Assembly (NCBI GenBank): GCA_020051175.1
Contig: JAGVJJ010000014.1
Coordinates: 1 to 64,000 of the forward strand
DNA from: Bacteroidia bacterium
GTDB taxonomy: Bacteria; Bacteroidota; Bacteroidia; 2-12-FULL-35-15
Direction of reading: 5' to 3'
DNA: 64,000 nt
Under the pieces are notes generated by a model. It was not told the DNA's origin. It saw only the letters and a list, made by a program, of their open reading frames with translations, and searched no databases. Of the stretch, positions 26,398 to 34,606 are shown piece after piece (the stretch's first letter is position 1; every line of letters starts with the position of its first letter). The position numbers and the translations under genes were made by a program.

Positions 26398-26887
26398 ATT
26401 ACTTCTTGCTGTACTAATGGAATATTAACGAACTTTTAAGTAAAATCTTATCATATTTAAACTTTTAAACCTTAGCAGAGCAGAAGTTTTTAACTTATAA
26501 CGTTCTTATATTAAAAAGATACTACGATTTTTCTACAATTTCAGCAACTGGCTGAAATACAAGATATTAGATTCGAATTTTAAATGTAAAGGTAAGTGTT
26601 TTTACAGAATAGCTATCCAAAAATCCAGATAACAAAGCATAAAATATTTCAGATGTGAAAAATATACATGAATATATTCGAATAAGGGTACCAGACATTA
26701 TCCAGAGGAATTGAACGATTCGCATATGCGTCCTGATGAGAATGATAGGCTAATCACATGGTACGATAGGGCAACTGGCAGCAATAGCCGTAATATGAAA
26801 ATGCATTGAAGTACCTCATGGAAAACAGGAACTGTGTAAACCCGAATCCACTGCAGGTAAAGTATAACAGCCGTTGTAGATCAGCAA
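26398..26887. other. 490-bp gap between ECF sigma gene and holin-like gene
   Basis: I see no convincing gene. A 34-codon open stretch (GTRHYPEELNDS... to a TGA near 26810) has no good start or family resemblance. The region is AT-rich and presumably carries the sigma-factor promoter; its 3' part is the downstream end of the holin-like gene. Confidence 0.4.
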
Positions 26888-27229
26888 TTATGAATGTTGG
26901 CGAAAGTTGAGCTTCTTCAAAAAAGTGTTTATAAGAGGCATTGTAAGTAGCTTTTCACGAAGCAGAACAACCGCTACAGCAAGAAGCATATAAAAGCCGG
27001 CCACAATTAAAAAACCTAAGTAATACTTACCGGTAGCCTGCGAAATAGCAAAAGCAGCAGCAAAGCTGAGGAATATTAAAATAAACAGCACCAGCCTGGC
27101 AACAACCAAACCCACAATTACACCAGAAGCAACGGTCCCTGCTTTTTCAGATGCTTTGAGTTTGATCAAATCAACTTTGTCTTCTATATATTGCTCTATA
27201 TTCCCTTTTAAAGTTTGTGCGGTATCCAT
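26888..27229 (-). CDS. Phage-holin-superfamily III / YqjE-like membrane protein
   Basis: The 113-residue protein has an amphipathic, charged N-terminus (IEQYIEDKVDLIKLKASEKA) and two long membrane helices (VASGVIVGLVVARLVLFILI and the LGFLIVAGFYMLLAVAVVLL segment), the layout of the Phage_holin_3_6/DUF1469 family. Despite the name, such proteins are chromosomal and often belong to stress-linked membrane clusters with YtxH or YihY-type proteins, as here. No other phage gene is present. It is divergent from yihY. Confidence 0.75.
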   Translation of the reverse strand: MDTAQTLKGNIEQYIEDKVDLIKLKASEKAGTVASGVIVGLVVARLVLFILIFLSFAAAFAISQATGKYYLGFLIVAGFYMLLAVAVVLLREKLLTMPLINTFLKKLNFRQHS

Positions 27230-27387
27230 AATTCATAGTTTTTAGTTCAAATAAAAAAACATACATGCCTGAAGTTTCTGAGAAAAAATTTCCTCCTTTT
27301 CCTTCAGCTACGGCCCTTTACCACAGAAAAAAATCCACTGTTTCCGGGTATGAGTTTTTATTGTGCTATTTGAAAAAACAAAATACT

Positions 27388-28629
27388 ATGAGAGTTAAAT
27401 TAAAAGGAATTGGAACAATTTTAAAAAAAACGTTCAAAGACTGGAATGAAGATGATCCTTTCAGACAAAGCTCTATTATTGCATACTACGCAATATTCTC
27501 ATTACCAGCACTGCTGGTATTAATTATTAATGTAGCCGGCTTCTTTTTTGGTAAAGAAAGAATAGCAGAAGAAATAAGCCGCCAGATAAGTGATGCCATG
27601 GGCGATAGTACTGCCGAACAAGTTGGCAGCATTGTAAATAAAGCCAGTGAAATGGAAGCCGGAGTAATTTCCAGTATAATTGCAGTGATTACAATCATAT
27701 TCGGTTCTACGGGGGTATTTGTGCAACTGCAGGCCAATTTAAACCAGATATGGGACGTTAAACAAAAGCCATCGCAAGGCTTTTTAAAAATGTTGAAAAA
27801 CAGGCTGTTTTCTTTTGGTTTAATTGTTTCCATAGGCTTTTTACTCTTAATGTCCTTAGTTATCAGTTCCATGCTGGCAGCCTTTAGCCACTGGATTGAG
27901 GCCATTTATCCCGATGTTGTGGCTTATCTGTTCTATGCATTGGAATTTGCAGTTTCACTGATAGTAATCTCCGTACTTTTTGCTTTAATGTTTAAGATTT
28001 TGCCGGATGTTAAAATTAAATGGCGCGAGGTTGCTGTAGGTTCAGTTCTTACGGGTTTCCTGTTTATCCTGGGCAAATACGGTCTGAGTTTCTACTTCGG
28101 AAAAGCGGAACCAGCTTCGGTATATGGCGCTGCAGGCTCAGTTATTTTAATATTGCTATGGGCATCCTATTCCTCGATGATTGTCTTTTTTGGAGCGGAA
28201 TTCACCAAACAATATGCAGTATACCATGGAATGAAAATTGAACCTACAAAAGATGCAGAAAAAATCAAAGCCTCCGATGGCGCTGCTACAGTCGAAAAAA
28301 CAGTAAACGCGTCACAAACACAAACAGAGAAACCCAAAAAAGAAAAAGGAATGTATACAATGAAAAACAGAGAAGAAATAAAAACGGAAGTTCAACGTCT
28401 CGAAACCAGGTTGGAAAGTGATAAAGAATACATTAAGGACAATTTAAAGTTAACAAATATTATTATAGACCTGGTATCCAGAATGTTTAGCTCTAAAAAA
28501 CGGGACAAGGAGCTCAATGCCGATCTTTACCTGAAAGGCATGGCACAAAAACACGTTACATTCAAATCAAACAAAGGGTGGCTGGATAAGGTAAAAACAC
28601 TGCTGCATCTCAACCGAGCCCATAGCTGA
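27388..28629 (+). CDS. YihY/BrkB family membrane protein with C-terminal extension
   Basis: I choose ATG 27388 (MRVKLKGIGTIL) because the 41 residues added by the track start are not conserved-looking. The 413-residue product has the YihY/BrkB core: DWNEDDPFRQSSIIAYYAI at the N-terminus, about six membrane helices, and VYGAAGSVILILLWASYSS with SSMIVFFGAEFTKQYA at the end of the core. A charged, helix-rich tail of about 110 residues follows (EEIKTEVQRLETRLESDKEY), longer than in typical members. The family was once called ribonuclease BN, but is now viewed as a membrane protein of unknown, perhaps transport, function. Confidence 0.87.
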   Translation: MRVKLKGIGTILKKTFKDWNEDDPFRQSSIIAYYAIFSLPALLVLIINVAGFFFGKERIAEEISRQISDAMGDSTAEQVGSIVNKASEMEAGVISSIIAVITIIFGSTGVFVQLQANLNQIWDVKQKPSQGFLKMLKNRLFSFGLIVSIGFLLLMSLVISSMLAAFSHWIEAIYPDVVAYLFYALEFAVSLIVISVLFALMFKILPDVKIKWREVAVGSVLTGFLFILGKYGLSFYFGKAEPASVYGAAGSVILILLWASYSSMIVFFGAEFTKQYAVYHGMKIEPTKDAEKIKASDGAATVEKTVNASQTQTEKPKKEKGMYTMKNREEIKTEVQRLETRLESDKEYIKDNLKLTNIIIDLVSRMFSSKKRDKELNADLYLKGMAQKHVTFKSNKGWLDKVKTLLHLNRAHS

Positions 28630-28630
28630 T

Positions 28631-28897
28631 ATGATTAAAAGGCTGCTGTTTTCTGGTTTATGCATCTTCCTGCTAAACGGGTGTACATTTACATTTGGTG
28701 GAACTGTGTTTGTAATCACCATCACCGATCTGCTGCTATACATTTTTGTAGCTTTTCTGCTGGCACTCATTGCAAGCGTCTTAAAACCGCACAATAAACT
28801 AACCCGCTTCTGGGTAACGTTTGCAATTGGTCTTGTGTTAACACCGCTGGTATCGTTTATCTACTTATTAGTAACGGTCAGCCGAAAGGTAAAATGA
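28631..28897 (+). CDS. Small membrane lipoprotein
   Basis: The 88-residue product starts 1 bp after the yihY stop, so the two are surely co-transcribed. The N-terminus has a lipobox (LLNGC, Cys about 18), followed by two membrane helices (ITDLLLYIFVAFLLALIASV and VTFAIGLVLTPLVSFIYLLV). I do not recognise the family; the pattern is reminiscent of small stress-linked membrane proteins. It converges with the next gene, with 24 bp between stops. Confidence 0.7.
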   Translation: MIKRLLFSGLCIFLLNGCTFTFGGTVFVITITDLLLYIFVAFLLALIASVLKPHNKLTRFWVTFAIGLVLTPLVSFIYLLVTVSRKVK

Positions 28898-28921
28898 AAA
28901 CAGCCCTAACAAAAGCAACAA

Positions 28922-29386
28922 TCAGATTTTCTGTGTTGCTTTAAAAGCCCTGAGGGCAAACTCTTCCTCATTGAATACATCTTTAAAATCACCCCGCATT
29001 GCTTTTAAGGCATATTTTTCACGGTCAATTTCCGGCCGGGTTCTGATTTTAAAATACCTGAGAATAGGAATAGGCGGGCACCACCCCTGAAATGCATGCC
29101 ATATAAAGAATAGCAATAACAATATCGGCAGAACAATAGAGTACGGATTAAAAACAAGGGATAAGGTTATACCGCATAGTGCAAGTGCCGACATATTTAA
29201 ATCCAGCACCCTCTCAATATCCCATTCCTTATCCAATTGCTTTATACGCTCTGAAATCTCAGCCGCACTCTTTCCCGCGTAGTTTCTGATATTAAAAAAT
29301 ATCATCTCATCAATCGATTCATTTTGCTTTTGGGATGTTACTTTCCTTACATTTTCACCGGCTGGTTCTTTTGTATTGTGACTCAT
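28922..29386 (-). CDS. Membrane protein with YgaP-like (DUF2892) region
   Basis: The 154-residue protein has a hydrophilic N-terminal half with a helix (AAEISERIKQLDKEWDIERV), then two membrane helices (MSALALCGITLSLVF, SIVLPILLLLFFIWHAF) and a GWCPPIPILR motif like that ending the YgaP-type transmembrane domain, then an acidic tail. Function is unknown. It is the only minus-strand member beside the yihY group and is transcribed alone. Confidence 0.65.
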   Translation of the reverse strand: MSHNTKEPAGENVRKVTSQKQNESIDEMIFFNIRNYAGKSAAEISERIKQLDKEWDIERVLDLNMSALALCGITLSLVFNPYSIVLPILLLLFFIWHAFQGWCPPIPILRYFKIRTRPEIDREKYALKAMRGDFKDVFNEEEFALRAFKATQKI

Positions 29387-29599
29387 GCTCTTTTGCGCTT
29401 TGTTTCTCTGAAAAGAATAGAAAAAAATAAGCCAATAAAACCGCTAGGTATATGAGTTGGTCAAGTATTGATACACCCATATAACAAGGTTTTAAAAACA
29501 TTAAATTGTGGTTGAGTGTTGTACGATAGATTTAGAATTTTTAACAAAATTGGTTGAAAAGTAGCGCAATTCTATAGGATACATATTCATCAATTATCA

Positions 29600-29607
29600 T
29601 ATATTTG
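29600..29607 (+). promoter_or_regulatory. -7 promoter box for 78-aa gene
   Basis: TATATTTG matches the Bacteroidota -7 consensus TAnnTTTG and ends 17 bp before ATG 29625, implying a very short leader. No TTTG is found at the ideal -33 distance. Confidence 0.6.
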
Positions 29608-29624
29608 TTTAAATAAAAAATCAA

Positions 29625-29861
29625 ATGGAATCTGAAAGAAAGAAAAAACAAACTTACAGGTTACGGGGGCTTGAACTAGATGCTGAAGCAGCTGAAGCAA
29701 AATTAAACTATGATATCACTCTATCAGAAGAAGGAGAAAATAAAACAAAAATTGATAATGCCTACCGAAAATGGCAAGCAGCTGAAAGAGTTGTAATACT
29801 GTTCCGAAATCATATTACAAATAATATGATTAATATTGATGCAGAGATACCAACCTTATAA
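29625..29861 (+). CDS. Small charged helical protein, unknown
   Basis: The 78-residue protein is predicted to be mostly alpha-helical, strongly charged (MESERKKKQTYRLRGLEL, then EAAEAKLNYDITLSEEGENK), with no signal or membrane segment. I recognise no family. That it is a real gene is supported by a consensus -7 box 18 bp upstream and a strong terminator starting 5 bp after the stop, which together make a complete monocistronic unit of about 290 bp. Confidence 0.7.
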   Translation: MESERKKKQTYRLRGLELDAEAAEAKLNYDITLSEEGENKTKIDNAYRKWQAAERVVILFRNHITNNMINIDAEIPTL

Positions 29862-29865
29862 ATGT

Positions 29866-29896
29866 AAGCCCAACAATGTTTGTTGGGCTTTTTTAT
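29866..29896 (+). terminator. Rho-independent terminator of 78-aa gene
   Basis: Perfect 10-bp stem AAGCCCAACA / TGTTGGGCTT with a 5-nt loop, followed by TTTTT. It begins 5 bp after the stop codon. Confidence 0.9.
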
Positions 29897-30211
29897 TAAT
29901 AATAAATCAATACAGATAACAACAAGAAGCCAATCTTTAATAATCCAAAATTGTATTCTTATACTGCATTCGGTTTCTTATATTTAGGTATACTTTTAGC
30001 ATTATGTATTGGTTTAAATTTTGGTCTTAATACCCAAGGCAATACATTACCGTTGTTTCCATTAACTAGTTACGAGCTCTTAAACCTATAGTTCTTAAAT
30101 ATTCATTGCACCAAAACATAAACTGGAATAAAGTTATCCAAACTTAGCTTTTTTACCTTTCCCCCCAACTTTTACGATTGACTCTAAAACGTCCGCGATT
30201 ACGTCTCCAGT
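29897..30211. other. 315-bp AT-rich gap before tRNA terminator
   Basis: I find no ORF with a plausible product, no repeat and no structured RNA in this stretch. It separates the 78-aa gene from the tRNA-Ser terminator. Confidence 0.5.
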
Positions 30212-30260
30212 AAAACACGAAAGCCCTGTAAATTAAATATTTACAGGGCTTTCGTGTTTT
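30212..30260 (-). terminator. 22-bp perfect inverted repeat, tRNA-Ser terminator
   Basis: Two perfectly complementary 22-bp arms (containing CACGAAAGCCCTGTAAAT) are separated by 5 bp. The element starts 4 bp past the tRNA CCA end on the minus strand and ends in TTTT, so it is the terminator of the tRNA. The symmetry means it could also stop transcription on the plus strand. Confidence 0.85.
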
Positions 30261-30263
30261 ATC

Positions 30264-30351
30264 TGGCGGAGAAAGAGGGATTCGAACCCCCGGTGGTGTT
30301 ACCCACAACAGTTTTCAAGACTGCCGCATTAGACCGCTCTGCCATTTCTCC
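30264..30351 (-). tRNA. tRNA-Ser (TGA)
   Basis: The minus strand folds as an 88-nt type II tRNA: acceptor GGAGAAA pairing with TTTCTCC, discriminator G, encoded CCA, T-arm GGTTCGAATCC, a long variable arm as in serine tRNAs, and anticodon loop CTTGAAA with anticodon TGA. TACTTTTG (30364-30357, minus), a match to TAnnTTTG, lies 5 bp upstream of the mature 5' end and may be its promoter. Confidence 0.95.
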
Positions 30352-30415
30352 GGGGTCAAAAGTACTATTTTTTTGATTTCTCAAGCAGAAATCAGGAAAA
30401 AAAATATTTATTCCG

Positions 30416-30423
30416 TAAATTTG
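30416..30423 (+). promoter_or_regulatory. -7 box upstream of GWxTD gene
   Basis: TAAATTTG matches TAnnTTTG and lies 36 bp before the ATG at 30460. No -33 box is found at 19-21 nt. Confidence 0.5.
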
Positions 30424-30459
30424 TATAACACGCAATCCATTAATAATACTAATATTTCA

Positions 30460-31962
30460 ATGAAAAAGCACTTTCTGATACCTTGTTTTATGCTGCTGGC
30501 AACATTTAACATCCTCGCAAACAGCAAAATAACAGCGTATTTAACTTATGCAAGCTTTAATGTTCCGGCAAAAACCCCTTATATCGAAACCTATTTATCC
30601 ATCATTGGAAACTCGGTGAATTTTGTAAAAAATGCCAGCGGTAAGTTTCAGGGAGCGGTTGAAATAAGCATTACTTTTCTTCAAAACGGGGATATAAAAA
30701 ACGCTCAAAAATATACATTAAATAGCCCGGAAACGATGGATACGAGTATTGCGTATCCTAATTTCATTGACCAGCAACGGTTTACGCTTGCAAATGGCGT
30801 TTACACAATGGAAGTATCCATTCTTGATAAAAACAGTATTGTGGAAAAGCCTTTTGTCACGCAGGTTCCCATCACTATTAATTACAATGAAAGCACCATC
30901 CTGGTATCTGATTTTCAACTGCTTGAATCCTACTCAAAATCTGTAAATCCAACAATTCTGACTAAAAGTGGGTACGACCTGTTACCTTATGTGTCTACTT
31001 TTTATCCCAACAATATTCAAAAACTGAAATTTTATTCAGAAATCTACAACTCGAAAAAAATTCTGGGCACCGACCAAAAAATGATATTCAGTTATTTTAT
31101 CGAATCCTACGAAAAGAGAATAAAACTAAACGACTACAGTGCTTTTTCGAAACAAACTGCAAACGATGTAAATATTCTGCTTACAGAATTTGACATTAGC
31201 AAGCTGCCAACAGGAAACTACAACCTTGTACTGGAAGTCAGGGACAAGGAAAATAAAATCCAGGCTGAAAAGAAACTGTTTTTTCAACGACAAAATACAA
31301 ATGGCAAGTTCAGCTATGAAGATTTAAAATCTGTTGATGTAAAAAATACGTTTGTGACCAGCTATACCAATATGGATACATTGGTGGATTACATACGCTG
31401 CCTGCGTCCCATATCCAACTTTTCGGAAGTAAAGTATGCCGAGAACCAGCTCAAAGAGCGAAAGCTGGAAATCATGCAGCAGTTTTTTTACAATTTCTGG
31501 AAAAGCCGCAACGAAACAGAGCCTCAGCTTGCCTGGCTGGAATACTATAAGGAAGTAATGAAAGTAAACAAGGAATTTGATACTTACGGTCTTAAAGGCT
31601 ATGATACCGACAGGGGCCGTGTTTACTTGCAATACGGTCCTCCGGACCAGCGTAGCAAGGTGGAAGCCGAGCCGAGCGCTTACCCTTATGAAATATGGGA
31701 ATATTACAGGCTCATTGACAAATCACTGGTTACAACATACTCGGAAAACAAGCAATCCAACAAGAAATTTGTATTCTACAACCCCGATCTGGTAACCAAT
31801 AAATTTACGCTTATCCATTCCACCGCTCAGGGCGAAGTATACAATACACGCTGGGAAATATTGCTTCATAAGCGCGATTCTCAATCTCACGATATGGATG
31901 CGGAGAAGGTACAGCAGCATTTTGGTGGCAATGCAGATGATAATTTCAGAAACCCGAGGTAA
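30460..31962 (+). CDS. GWxTD domain-containing exported protein
   Basis: I place the start at ATG 30460 (MKKHFLIPCFMLLATFNILA), which is a signal peptide; the track start at 30373 adds 29 residues. The 500-residue product has an N-terminal beta-rich part and a C-terminal GWxTD-type region: FYNFWKSRNETEPQLAWLEY followed by KGYDTDRGRVYLQYGPPDQ and EIWEYYRL. The domain is common in Bacteroidota and Acidobacteriota exported proteins of unknown function. It is transcribed alone and followed by a heptad repeat tract. Confidence 0.85.
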   Translation: MKKHFLIPCFMLLATFNILANSKITAYLTYASFNVPAKTPYIETYLSIIGNSVNFVKNASGKFQGAVEISITFLQNGDIKNAQKYTLNSPETMDTSIAYPNFIDQQRFTLANGVYTMEVSILDKNSIVEKPFVTQVPITINYNESTILVSDFQLLESYSKSVNPTILTKSGYDLLPYVSTFYPNNIQKLKFYSEIYNSKKILGTDQKMIFSYFIESYEKRIKLNDYSAFSKQTANDVNILLTEFDISKLPTGNYNLVLEVRDKENKIQAEKKLFFQRQNTNGKFSYEDLKSVDVKNTFVTSYTNMDTLVDYIRCLRPISNFSEVKYAENQLKERKLEIMQQFFYNFWKSRNETEPQLAWLEYYKEVMKVNKEFDTYGLKGYDTDRGRVYLQYGPPDQRSKVEAEPSAYPYEIWEYYRLIDKSLVTTYSENKQSNKKFVFYNPDLVTNKFTLIHSTAQGEVYNTRWEILLHKRDSQSHDMDAEKVQQHFGGNADDNFRNPR

Positions 31963-31972
31963 CTAGTGAATA

Positions 31973-32090
31973 GTTATTGGTTATTGGTTATCTGTTATCT
32001 GTTATCCGTTATTAGGTAATTCTGATAGCCAATAACAGGTAATAATAACTGATATACTGATAACTTATTAACTATAACTTCAAAATACAT
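31973..32090. repeat. Heptad repeat tract (GTTATTG family)
   Basis: Six tandem 7-bp units (GTTATTG, GTTATTG, GTTATCT, GTTATCT, GTTATCC, GTTATTA) run from 31973 to 32014, followed by inverted units (CAATAAC at 32030-32036) and degenerate relatives up to about 32070. The unit is the reverse complement of the YAATAAC repeat at 60.15 kb. It fills nearly the whole 139-bp gap between the GWxTD and glycosyltransferase genes. Confidence 0.85.
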
Positions 32091-32097
32091 ACCTTTG
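32090..32097 (+). promoter_or_regulatory. -7 box at glycosyltransferase start
   Basis: TACCTTTG matches TAnnTTTG and ends only 4 bp before ATG 32102, so a transcript from it would be leaderless or nearly so. Confidence 0.5.
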
Positions 32098-32101
32098 TCT
32101 T

Positions 32102-33130
32102 ATGAAGGTTGCTGTAGTTATCCTGAACTGGAACGGTAAAAATTTTCTCGAAAAATTTTTACCGTCTGTTGTTGCAAACAATCCTGTTTATTCAGAAATA
32201 ATTGTTGCTGATAATGCTTCAAGTGATAACTCAATTGCTTTTCTTAAGGAACGCTATCCCCCGATTAAGATCATTCAGAATGCTGAAAATGGAGGATTTT
32301 CCAGAGGCTATAATGACGCATTGAAACAGGTAAAAGCAGATTACTATGTTTTGCTGAATTCCGACATTGAAGTAACAGCCAACTGGATTGATCCTGTAAT
32401 TCAACTGATGGACAGCGATGAAACAATTGCTGCATGTCAGCCTAAAATAAGGGATTACAATAAAAAAACACATTTCGAGTATGCTGGTGCAGCTGGTGGT
32501 TATATTGATAAATATGGCTATATGCTATGTCGCGGACGTATTTTTGATACCATAGAAGAAGACAAAGGACAATACGATGATACGCGTGAGATATTCTGGG
32601 CCACAGGTGCATGCCTGTTTATCCGCTCTAAATATTATCACCAGATGGGTGGACTTGATGAAGATTTTTTTGCACACATGGAAGAAATTGATCTGTGCTG
32701 GCGCTTAAAAAATTACGGATATAAAATCATGTACTGCGCTGACTCTACAGTATACCATGTTGGTGGTGGCACACTCAATAAAACCAGTCCACACAAGACA
32801 TTTTTAAATTTTCGTAATAACCTGGTCTTACTTTTTAAGAATCATGCACCGGCTTATTTTATTATAAAAATTATATTGCGCATGCTCTTGGATGGCATTG
32901 CTGGAATTAAATTTTTAATTTCAGGACAGGCTCCTCACTTTATGGCAATACTTAAAGCACACTATGCATTTTACTCTTCACTGAGCAAAACACTGGCAAA
33001 GCGGAGGAAACTGAAGCACGATATAAAACAATATGCAACCAAAGGGATTTATTCAGGCAGTATTGTTGCAGATTATTATTTGAAAGGGATTAAACAATTT
33101 GACCAGATTGATAGCAAAAAATTCTCATGA
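32102..33130 (+). CDS. Family 2 glycosyltransferase
   Basis: The 342-residue cytoplasmic protein has the GT-A fold of GT2 enzymes: VVILNWNGKNFLEKFLPSV at the N-terminus, VADNASSDNS (about 40-49), NGGFSRGYNDAL, and the nucleotide-sugar site YVLLNSDIEV (about 80-90) with acidic residues, then EEIDLCWRLKNYGYK (about 198). It resembles rhamnosyl- or N-acetylglucosaminyl-transferase-like enzymes for cell-surface glycans. Donor and acceptor are unknown, and no other glycan genes lie nearby. Confidence 0.9.
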   Translation: MKVAVVILNWNGKNFLEKFLPSVVANNPVYSEIIVADNASSDNSIAFLKERYPPIKIIQNAENGGFSRGYNDALKQVKADYYVLLNSDIEVTANWIDPVIQLMDSDETIAACQPKIRDYNKKTHFEYAGAAGGYIDKYGYMLCRGRIFDTIEEDKGQYDDTREIFWATGACLFIRSKYYHQMGGLDEDFFAHMEEIDLCWRLKNYGYKIMYCADSTVYHVGGGTLNKTSPHKTFLNFRNNLVLLFKNHAPAYFIIKIILRMLLDGIAGIKFLISGQAPHFMAILKAHYAFYSSLSKTLAKRRKLKHDIKQYATKGIYSGSIVADYYLKGIKQFDQIDSKKFS

Positions 33131-33166
33131 AATTTCATTCCTTTATTAATTACAACTTAGAAAAAA

Positions 33167-33526
33167 ATGAATGATAAGAACAATTTAAGGGTCTACAGGA
33201 TGTCTTTTGCAAGTGTGTATCCGCTGTATATACAGAAAGTAGAAAAAAAGGGGCGCACAAAAGATGAATTAGATACCGTTATCTATTGGCTAACAGGGTA
33301 CAATAAGAAGACGCTCCAGGAACAAATTGATAAGAAAACTGATTTCGAAACATTTTTTGCGAAGGCACCAAAGCTAAACCCCAATGTTTCAAAAATCACG
33401 GGTGTGATTTGTGGCTACCGTGTTGAAGATATTGAAGACCCGGTGATACAAAAGGTACGTTATCTGGATAAGTTGGTGGATGAATTGGCCAAGGGCAAAG
33501 TGATGGAGAAGATTTTGAGAAGCTAA
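33167..33526 (+). CDS. DUF2200 domain-containing protein
   Basis: The 119-residue protein spans the whole DUF2200 family, with signature stretches [20 protein letters not shown] near the N-terminus and [14 protein letters not shown] in the middle. It is a small cytoplasmic protein of unknown function. It lies 36 bp after the glycosyltransferase gene and may share its transcript. Confidence 0.88.
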   Translation: MNDKNNLRVYRMSFASVYPLYIQKVEKKGRTKDELDTVIYWLTGYNKKTLQEQIDKKTDFETFFAKAPKLNPNVSKITGVICGYRVEDIEDPVIQKVRYLDKLVDELAKGKVMEKILRS

Positions 33527-33813
33527 GTGTCCTAAACCAAATTTCCATAGCTTTATTCCAATAACGAGAATATTCTCTGTCTGCACACTACACCTAGCAT
33601 CCAGTTTTCGGCAAATTGTTCAGGTTTGCCTCCTCCTCTGATTTCATTTAATTTACAAGCAAATATTAAGTCGGAAATTTTTTGTAACCACGGCACTGTT
33701 TTTTTACAAAACGGTTAATAAAATCGTGAAAGCCTAAATCAAACTAAGTAAGGGGACCTAAAGACCTTTTATAATCATTTTTATTCGGGCCTAAAACACA
33801 AATATTCTTAGCA

Positions 33814-33984
33814 ATGAAAAACAAAATTTTATTAGCATCCATTCTTGCAATGTCCACGGTGGTGCTTCCTGGCTGTGAAACAATTGGAAATATTTTTACT
33901 ACCGGGGTCTGGTTTGGAATAGTAATAGTAATGGTACTCATCATATTTGTACTTTGGCTATTGAATAAGACAAAAAATAAATAG
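33814..33984 (+). CDS. 56-aa membrane lipoprotein (not in ORF track)
   Basis: This gene is below the length cutoff of the track; I translated it from ATG 33814 to TAG 33984. The product starts MKNKILLASILAMSTVVLPGC, a lipoprotein signal with lipobox LPGC (Cys 21), followed by a short spacer and one membrane helix (WFGIVIVMVLIIFVLWLL) and a basic tail. Very similar small lipoproteins are frequent in Bacteroidota, where they are often misnamed; the function is unknown. It stands alone after a 287-bp gap in which I see no other gene. Confidence 0.8.
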   Translation: MKNKILLASILAMSTVVLPGCETIGNIFTTGVWFGIVIVMVLIIFVLWLLNKTKNK

Positions 33985-34028
33985 TCATGTTTTGAGTAAG
34001 ATGTTCCACACAAAAAAGCGGGAAAACA

Positions 34029-34060
34029 AAAAGGCCCGAAAGAAAAATCTTCCGGGCCTT
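34029..34060 (-). terminator. Terminator of the Mks-like operon
   Basis: On the minus strand AAGGCCCGGAAGA pairs with TCTTTCGGGCCTT (one mismatch) and is followed by TTTTGTTTT. It lies 22 bp past the MksE-like stop and marks the end of the 43.0-34.1 kb transcript. Confidence 0.85.
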
Positions 34061-34081
34061 CAATTAATAAGGTAAAATCAG

Positions 34082-34606
34082 TTACTCCTTCTCCGCATTC
34101 TCATACTTCACAATATCCGCAGCAAAATCCATAAAGAACTTGTGGGCCGAAGTAAACACAAAACGGTTATCACCGGTTTTTTCAATAATATTCCTTCTGT
34201 TCATCGTATTGATAAAGTTCTTGCGCGATTCAGCATCTTTCAGCTGTTTATTGGAAAGAATCAAGTCAATGTATGAAGAGTTGGTAAAATAATTTTCGAT
34301 TTCTTCTATCTCAAACTCGCTGAACTGTATCCGCTCCAGGAAGTTTTTACCATCACGGTCAAGCTCATAGCTCAACAAAGCAATAAAAATACACACATCG
34401 CGTGACAGCATTTCGTTGGACTCGTCTGAAACCAGGTAAGCAAAATCCTGAGTCAGTCTCAATTCATAATTGAAAGATGCCTTGAAAAAGTAGTTATAGG
34501 ATTGCTCATTTTCTTTAAGCACTGCATAAGTACGCTCAGTAGGCAAAACAAATTTACCACTGGTTAAATCCTCTACAATCTGGCGGTGGTGATTAGGAAA
34601 TTCCAT
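34082..34606 (-). CDS. mksE: MksE-like condensin subunit (KITE protein)
   Basis: The 174-residue protein is predicted to be helical with winged-helix character (RRNIIEKTGDNRFVFTSAHKF) and matches the size and position of MksE/JetB-type KITE subunits, which dimerise and bind the kleisin. Its start overlaps the end of the kleisin-like gene by 14 bp, which implies coupled translation. Identification rests on context and general features; a sensitive profile search would be needed to confirm. The gene ends at a clear terminator. Confidence 0.65.
   Translation of the reverse strand: MEFPNHHRQIVEDLTSGKFVLPTERTYAVLKENEQSYNYFFKASFNYELRLTQDFAYLVSDESNEMLSRDVCIFIALLSYELDRDGKNFLERIQFSEFEIEEIENYFTNSSYIDLILSNKQLKDAESRKNFINTMNRRNIIEKTGDNRFVFTSAHKFFMDFAADIVKYENAEKE

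Noticed and set aside
26690-26815. Open stretch ending NMKMH in the ECF upstream gap
   Set aside because: No start codon until near the middle, no family resemblance, too short.
26888-27229. Prophage remnant, because of the holin-like name
   Set aside because: Only a chromosomal membrane protein family; no other phage genes in the window.
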